DNA of 10,492 nt, taken from Lachnoclostridium sp. UBA903. Its GTDB lineage: Bacteria; Bacillota; Clostridia; Lachnospirales; Lachnospiraceae. Below the pieces are notes generated by a model. That model was not told where the DNA came from and searched no databases. It saw only the letters and a list, made by a program, of their open reading frames with translations. Shown one piece after another: positions 6,675 to 10,492 of the stretch. Position numbers and translations under genes: made by a program. The DNA lies in the NCBI GenBank assembly GCA_002294045.1, contig DBEP01000075.1, forward strand, positions 40,660 through 51,151. Direction: 5' to 3'. How positions within the stretch are numbered: the stretch's first letter is position 1; the number at the start of each line of letters is the position of its first letter.

Positions 6675-7017
6675 TTATGACTACAGCTTTACTCCCATTT
6701 TAACCATAATAACGGAACCCGTATTCCGTGAGGAAGATAAAGAAAGAATCGCGGAACAGGTGCTGGAACTGGAATACGCCTCTGCGCCGGAACTGCTTTT
6801 TGAGACAGACCAATATAAGATAACAAAAGCATTAAGGGAACATGATGATATCACTCTGTTAATCGGCAGTACCAATGAAAGGGAAATTGGAATGGAAAAG
6901 GATATCCAGTGCAGTGTCATAACATTTCCCATTACCGACCGTTTGATATTTAACAGGACTTATGCCGGTTACCGGGGCTGCCTTACTTTAATAGAAGACC
7001 TCTATGACAATTTATAG
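6604..7017 (+). CDS. Second copy of beta C-terminal domain, +1 frame (possibly frameshifted tail or gene remnant)
   Basis: From about 6679 to 7017 the +1 frame encodes roughly 112 residues that are clearly nitrogenase component-1 beta-like. LLIGSTNEREIG parallels LIIGSNWEKPLA of the preceding gene. FPITDRLIFNRTYAGYRG and TLIEDLYDNL parallel YPVVERLIINSSLVGYGG and KLLEDIYSVVL. The resemblance spans the whole terminal domain, including FREEDKERIAEQV against YREEIKGYFQDL, yet is diverged enough not to be a recent duplication. The frame is free of stops, but its only upstream start is a TTG at 6604 inside the beta gene, with no convincing ribosome binding site. No ATG lies at the domain boundary. 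Possibilities are a tail fused by a +1 frameshift, a sequencing or mutational frameshift, or a remnant of a second beta gene after an internal deletion. The spacing suggests no standard programmed-frameshift cassette. Confidence 0.5.
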   Translation: MWDTGADLNYWRIFIPWYLQDLTDYDYSFTPILTIITEPVFREEDKERIAEQVLELEYASAPELLFETDQYKITKALREHDDITLLIGSTNEREIGMEKDIQCSVITFPITDRLIFNRTYAGYRGCLTLIEDLYDNL

Positions 7018-7114
7018 TACCGGAATACGGTAAATTTATTGGTATGGCATTATAGCCCTTTCGTAATATACATATTTGCAATCATTTTAAAACGAGTAAA
7101 AACGGAGGAATAAT

Positions 7115-7951
7115 ATGAGTAACATGAAAACAATAAGAAACTTTTTTGGAGTGGGGATTTTATTTATCGTAACATTTTTAATTGCAGGCTGCGGTTCAAA
7201 GAATGCTGACGAAGCCGGCGCCGATGCATCCGGCCGTGAAGCAAGGAAAGTCGTTGTCGGAACAGGAGCGGGATTTAAACCTTATTGCTATCTGGATGAG
7301 AACGGAAACCTTGCCGGCTACGAATATGAAGTTTTATCTGCCGTGGATGAACTCCTTCCCCAATATGAATTTGAATATCAGACTTTTGATTTTGCCAATA
7401 TATTAGTCGGTGTAGGCGCTAAAAAGATAGATATAGGCGCCCATCAGTTTGAGCTTAACGAAGAGCGGCAGGAAAAGTACCTGTTTACCAAGGAAAGCTA
7501 TACCACTTTTATTTTAAGGATTACGGTGAATAAAAACCGAAACGATATACAAAGCCTGGAGGACCTACAGGGAAAAAACGTGCAGACGGGAAACGGAAGC
7601 AATGCCTCCTACGTACTGGAACAATATAATGCGGAACATGCCGATAATCCCATCAATTTGGTTTATTCCAGCGAAACCTCGGAACAGCAGGTAAACAATA
7701 TCGTAAACGGAACCTATGATGCCATTATTTCCATAACCCGGGTAGTGGAAAGGCTGAATGAGGAATTTGGAGACCGCTTAAAAACAGCAGGAGAACCGAT
7801 TGCATCTTCCAATACCTACTTTGTACTAAATAAAGATGATGTACAGTTAAGGGATGATATTGACGGCGCTTTAAAAGAATTAAAGGAAAGCGGCAGACTG
7901 GCCCAGATTTCCATTGATGTTATTGGCGGGGATTATACGACAAACGACTAG
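7115..7951 (+). CDS. Cystine/polar amino-acid ABC substrate-binding lipoprotein
   Basis: This 278-residue extracellular receptor is of the SBP_bac_3 family and is anchored by lipid at C26 (lipobox LIAGC after a hydrophobic segment, residues 11-25). The family's ligand-pocket opening is seen in GFKPYCYLDENGNLAGYEYEVL. The pattern KIDIGAHQFELNEERQEKYLFT (about residues 105-126) is typical of TcyJ/TcyK-like cystine receptors, with the ER-x-x-KY-x-F motif. The SLEDLQGKNVQTGNGSNAS segment is the standard second-lobe entry. ATG 7115 follows ACGGAGGAA with ideal spacing. The two permeases and ATPase follow at once. In the TcyJKLMN system of Bacillus subtilis, relatives take up cystine and other sulfur amino acids. 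A sulfur ligand is plausible here, given the neighbouring nitrogenase-like genes and sulfonate-type importer, but glutamine- or arginine-type ligands cannot be excluded. Confidence 0.87.
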   Translation: MSNMKTIRNFFGVGILFIVTFLIAGCGSKNADEAGADASGREARKVVVGTGAGFKPYCYLDENGNLAGYEYEVLSAVDELLPQYEFEYQTFDFANILVGVGAKKIDIGAHQFELNEERQEKYLFTKESYTTFILRITVNKNRNDIQSLEDLQGKNVQTGNGSNASYVLEQYNAEHADNPINLVYSSETSEQQVNNIVNGTYDAIISITRVVERLNEEFGDRLKTAGEPIASSNTYFVLNKDDVQLRDDIDGALKELKESGRLAQISIDVIGGDYTTND

Positions 7952-7978
7952 AAAGGGAAGAAAGAAGGAACGAAGCTT

Positions 7979-8668
7979 ATGTCTGATTTTTTCTCCTTTG
8001 GCAGGGCGACAGAGTATTTTCCTAAAATATTATTAAGATTCCATATTACCTTAAGCATTGTGGTAATCGCAACCTTAACAGGGCTATTATTCGGAGTTGT
8101 TTTGGCTTTTATCCGTATAAAAAAAGTTGCGGTATTAAATCAATTTACCCTGGTTTATATTTCCTTTGTCAGGGGTACGCCCATTATTGTCCAGATGTTT
8201 CTGGTTTATTATGGTCTGCCGGTGTTTACGGAAGTCCTTTTTAAAATTGATATTAACAGATGGGATAAATTAATATTTATTATAATCACCTATGGTTTAA
8301 ATGAGGCGGCTTTTATGGCGGAAATAATCAGGGCTTCTATTTTATCCGTGCCGGCAGGACAGACTGAAGCCGGGTATTCGGTAGGACTTACAGGCAGGCA
8401 GACATTTTTAAGAATCGTAATGCCCCAGGCCTTAAGAACTGCCATACCGGTTCTTGGCACGAACCTGATTGCTTTATTCCAGAATACCTCCCTGGCATAT
8501 CTGCTTGGCATTATTGATATTCTGGGAAAGGTCAATGCAATAGGGGCCGATACGTTCCATTACCTGGAAGGTTATGTATGCACCTCGGTCATTTTTGTGG
8601 TTACCAGCATTATCCTTGAAAGAGCATTTAAATCTATTAATAAACGGCTGAATTATATCTTCATTTAA
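7979..8668 (+). CDS. HisM/TcyL-type amino-acid ABC permease 1
   Basis: This 229-residue inner-membrane subunit is of the His/Glu/Gln/Arg/cystine permease group. Hydrophobic helices lie at about 21-45, 55-80, 97-117, 155-179 and 200-214. FVRGTPIIVQ (63-72) is the family's hallmark after the second helix. The EAA loop that contacts the ATPase is at about 130-150 (EAGYSVGLTGRQTFLRIVMP). ATG 7979 follows AAGAAGGAA. The gene sits 27 bases after the receptor gene and 32 bases before a second, non-identical permease, so the importer probably uses a heterodimeric membrane pore, as in TcyL/TcyM. Confidence 0.88.
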   Translation: MSDFFSFGRATEYFPKILLRFHITLSIVVIATLTGLLFGVVLAFIRIKKVAVLNQFTLVYISFVRGTPIIVQMFLVYYGLPVFTEVLFKIDINRWDKLIFIIITYGLNEAAFMAEIIRASILSVPAGQTEAGYSVGLTGRQTFLRIVMPQALRTAIPVLGTNLIALFQNTSLAYLLGIIDILGKVNAIGADTFHYLEGYVCTSVIFVVTSIILERAFKSINKRLNYIFI

Positions 8669-8700
8669 ATGCCTGTAAATGCAGGCAGACAGGAGTTTTT

Positions 8701-9408
8701 ATGTTGATTAATTTTACACAGATAATGGCAAGCCTTAAGTATGCCGTGAAATATATTCCCAATACCCTGGTTTTAACCGCAGTGCCGCTGGCAATCGGTA
8801 TTATTTGCGGCGGAATACTGGCAATCCTCAGAGTATACCGTATTAAGGTTATATCCGATATATTGGATGCTGCGGTTACCATTATAAAGGGTATACCATC
8901 CATACTGATAATCCTGGTATCCAATCTATTCTTCACTAATCTGTTTAATGAATTTGCGGTATCCATGAACTGGTCCATAAGATCGAAAGATATTGACGTC
9001 ATTCATATTGCTCTATTTGCCCTTTCCGTTTCTGCCACCATAATACTTTCGGAAACTATCCGGGGAGCCTTGCTGTCCATAGAACAAAGCCAATATGATG
9101 CGGCTTATTCCGTTGGACTGACCAGATTCCAGACTTTTAAAAGAATCATTCTCCCCCAGGTGTTTTTAGTGGTTCTTCCTACCCTTTCCGGCAATTTAAT
9201 CGGCTTGCTGAAAGGGTCGGCCATTGCATATGTAATCGGAGTACCTGAAATTTTAAACAGTGCCCTCAGGCCGGCAAATGCTACGTACGCTTTTTTGGAG
9301 GCCTATATTGCAGCAGCGCTCATATACTGGCTGCTAGGTATTATAATTGAGACAACCGGCAGGCTGCTGGAAAAGAAATTCGGCATCTTCAGGAGGAATT
9401 TGGTATGA
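8701..9408 (+). CDS. HisQ/TcyM-type amino-acid ABC permease 2
   Basis: This 235-residue second permease of the same importer is clearly related to but different from the first. Helices lie at about 20-44, 55-80, 100-120, 155-180 and 200-218. IIKGIPSILIIL (61-72) replaces the usual RGTP motif. The EAA loop is AAYSVGLTRFQTFKRIILPQ (134-153). The ATG has an AGGAG site (8691-8695). The 32-base gap before it contains a 6-bp hairpin (TGCCTG 8670-8675 with CAGGCA 8682-8687) that may tune coupling to the first permease. The stop overlaps the ATPase start (ATGA at 9405-9408). A heterodimeric pore with permease 1 is the natural reading. Confidence 0.87.
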   Translation: MLINFTQIMASLKYAVKYIPNTLVLTAVPLAIGIICGGILAILRVYRIKVISDILDAAVTIIKGIPSILIILVSNLFFTNLFNEFAVSMNWSIRSKDIDVIHIALFALSVSATIILSETIRGALLSIEQSQYDAAYSVGLTRFQTFKRIILPQVFLVVLPTLSGNLIGLLKGSAIAYVIGVPEILNSALRPANATYAFLEAYIAAALIYWLLGIIIETTGRLLEKKFGIFRRNLV

Positions 9409-10157
9409 TAGAAATTAAAAATATACATAAGGCATTCGGGAAAAATAAAGTGCTACGGGGAGTGGACATAAAAGTGGAAAAAGGAGATGTTGTAGTAATA
9501 CTTGGTCCAAGCGGTTCCGGTAAAACCACACTTTTAAGGTGTATTAATTTTCTGGAAAGGGCGGATGAGGGCGAAATATGGATTAACGATATCCATGCAA
9601 AGTTTAAAAATGCCGGTAAAAGAGAAATACTGAATATAAGAAGGAAAACTGCCTTTGTGTTCCAGAACCATAATCTGTTCAATAATAAGACAGCGTTGGA
9701 AAATGTTACGGAAGGGCTTATTGTTGCCAGGAAGATACCCAAAAAGGAAGCGGAGGAAAGGGCAAAAGAAGCCCTTAATAAAGTCGGGCTGTCTCAAAAA
9801 TATGATTCTTATCCCTGCCAGCTGTCAGGAGGACAGCAGCAGCGGGTAGGCATAGCCAGGGCCCTGGTGTTAAATCCGGAAGTTATTTTATTTGATGAAC
9901 CAACCTCGGCTCTGGACCCGGAGTTAATCGGAGAGGCCCTGGAGGTGATAAAAAAAGTTGCAAAAGAAGGGATTACCATGATTGTAGTGACACATGAAAT
10001 GTCTTTTGCATCCGACGTTGCGAATCATGTAATTTTTATGGACGGCGGTGTTATCGTAGAGGAAGGAGCCCCCGGTGAAATTTTTACAAAACCCAAGGAA
10101 GAACGCACGAGGCAGTTTTTAAAAAGGATTCTGCCGGAAAGCATCTATTATATATAA
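9405..10157 (+). CDS. Amino-acid/cystine-type ABC transporter ATPase (GlnQ/TcyN-like)
   Basis: This 250-residue cytoplasmic ATPase is of the polar-amino-acid uptake group. Motifs are complete: Walker A GPSGSGKTT (34-42), Q-loop FVFQNHNLF (84-92), signature LSGGQQQR (140-147), Walker B VILFDEP (160-166) with TSALDPE (167-173), and switch His197 in VVTHEMSFASDVA. LSGGQQQRVGIARAL and the TSALDPEL tail are characteristic of GlnQ/HisP/TcyN. Its start overlaps the permease stop (ATGA) after AGGAGGAA (9391-9398). It is the last gene before a rho-independent terminator, which closes the operon. Confidence 0.9.
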   Translation: MIEIKNIHKAFGKNKVLRGVDIKVEKGDVVVILGPSGSGKTTLLRCINFLERADEGEIWINDIHAKFKNAGKREILNIRRKTAFVFQNHNLFNNKTALENVTEGLIVARKIPKKEAEERAKEALNKVGLSQKYDSYPCQLSGGQQQRVGIARALVLNPEVILFDEPTSALDPELIGEALEVIKKVAKEGITMIVVTHEMSFASDVANHVIFMDGGVIVEEGAPGEIFTKPKEERTRQFLKRILPESIYYI

Positions 10158-10213
10158 GCCGTAACAAAAGTACTTAACGAAAAAGTTACACCCAATCGTT
10201 GTAATACAGCCTG

Positions 10214-10252
10214 CGGATTGATGCAGTAATTCACATCAATCCGTATTTTTTT
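10214..10252 (+). terminator. Rho-independent terminator
   Basis: CGGATTGATG (10214-10223) pairs perfectly with CATCAATCCG (10234-10243) over a 10-base loop, followed by TATTTTTTTATTT. It lies 57 bases after the ATPase stop. It probably ends the transcript of the cystine-type importer, and possibly that of the whole cluster. Confidence 0.85.
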
Positions 10253-10369
10253 ATTTGAGGAAATCCTCAAAATTCCTGCCAAATAAAAAAGTTTTCAACT
10301 ATTAATTATTAATTCCTATGCTATATTTTTCATGTTTTTAATAAAATTTCCTCAACAAGTTTCTTTCGT

Positions 10370-10400
10370 TTGACATGCAAGGAGGTTTTTATGGTATAAT
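10370..10400 (+). promoter_or_regulatory. Sigma-A-type promoter with extended -10
   Basis: TTGACA (10370-10375) and TATAAT (10395-10400) are both perfect consensus boxes, separated by 19 bases, which is slightly long. The base triplet before the -10 is TGG, giving an extended TGn-TATAAT that can compensate for spacing. Transcription would start near 10407, inside a perfect hairpin, and read out of the window. The GGAGG at 10381-10385 is followed by ATG at 10391, but that frame meets a TGA at position 10492 or beyond at best and looks non-coding. Confidence 0.5.
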
Positions 10401-10492
10401 GTCAACAGACATTATACCCGCGCCAAACGTAGTGAGTGCGCATCAACGCCACAAGGTGGCGCATACATGGGAGCTTGCGAACATGGTATAAT
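10391..10492. repeat. Palindromic repeat with direct repeat ends
   Basis: GGTATAATGTC (10393-10403) and GACATTATACC (10408-10418) form a perfect 11-bp hairpin with a 4-base loop. Downstream is CGCCAC-AAG-GTGGCG (10447-10461). The word ATGGTATAAT recurs at 10391-10400 and at 10483-10492, the very end of the window. This suggests a unit of 92 bases that may continue beyond it. No protein is evident. It has the look of a dispersed intergenic palindrome carrying -10-like TATAAT words. Confidence 0.5.

Larger units (their letters stand above)
10158..10492. other. Intergenic region after the cluster
   Basis: These 335 bases contain no gene I can support. They hold the terminator at 10214-10252, a short hairpin TTTGAGG (10254-10260) with CCTCAAA (10265-10271), a very AT-rich stretch at about 10275-10350, a consensus-like promoter at 10370-10400 and a palindromic repeat from 10391 to the window end. 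Confidence 0.6.

Noticed and set aside
6660..6680. Programmed +1 frameshift site at the beta stop
   Set aside because: The local context (TTT AAC TGA T) lacks a prfB-like CTT-TGA-C signal with an upstream Shine-Dalgarno at the right spacing, so a programmed event is not supported from sequence alone.
7018..7114. Independent promoter for the cystine-type importer
   Set aside because: Only weak words such as TAATAT with a poorly spaced TTGGTA are seen, which is too little to call a promoter.

Overview
This window most likely comes from an anaerobic Firmicute of the Clostridia, probably Lachnospiraceae-like. The base composition is moderately AT-rich, ribosome binding sites are strong AGGAGG types, genes overlap tightly on one strand, lipoproteins have Gram-positive lipoboxes, and short palindromic repeats sit between genes. 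The placement is an inference; no ribosomal or other taxonomic marker is present. All recognised genes are on the + strand.

Region 1 (1-2243): a small NifX/NifB-C-terminal-type cofactor-binding protein (72-443) overlaps an SsuC/TauC-type ABC permease (436-1422), which overlaps its ATPase (1416-2243). A 155-bp palindromic, MITE-like element (2245-2399) begins directly after the ATPase stop codon and separates it from the matching NMT1/SsuA-type substrate-binding lipoprotein (2473-3630). Region 2 (3631-7017): a hairpin-rich leader precedes two nitrogenase component-1-like subunits, an alpha (3910-5376) and a beta (5376-6674), which overlap by one base. The beta gene is followed, in the +1 frame, by a second diverged copy of its own C-terminal domain (about 6679-7017). 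Region 3 (7115-10157): a complete polar-amino-acid/cystine-type ABC importer with a lipoprotein, two permeases and an ATPase. It is closed by a clear rho-independent terminator (10214-10252). The window ends in a 335-bp intergenic stretch with a consensus-like promoter and another palindromic repeat.

The central point is a nitrogenase-like enzyme that should not fix nitrogen. Both subunits keep the three P-cluster-type cysteines, and alpha keeps the counterpart of the FeMo-co ligand Cys275 of NifD (C255). In gap-free local alignments by eye, alpha lacks the counterparts of His442, His195 and Gln191. The flanking transporters are of families that typically move sulfonate-like and cystine-like compounds. 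A reasonable inference is a nitrogenase-like reductase for scavenging sulfur (or another nutrient) from imported organic compounds, comparable to methylthio-alkane reductase (MarBHDK). Orthology to Mar cannot be established from the sequence alone. The reductase (NifH-like) and NifB-like partners that such an enzyme needs are not in the window.
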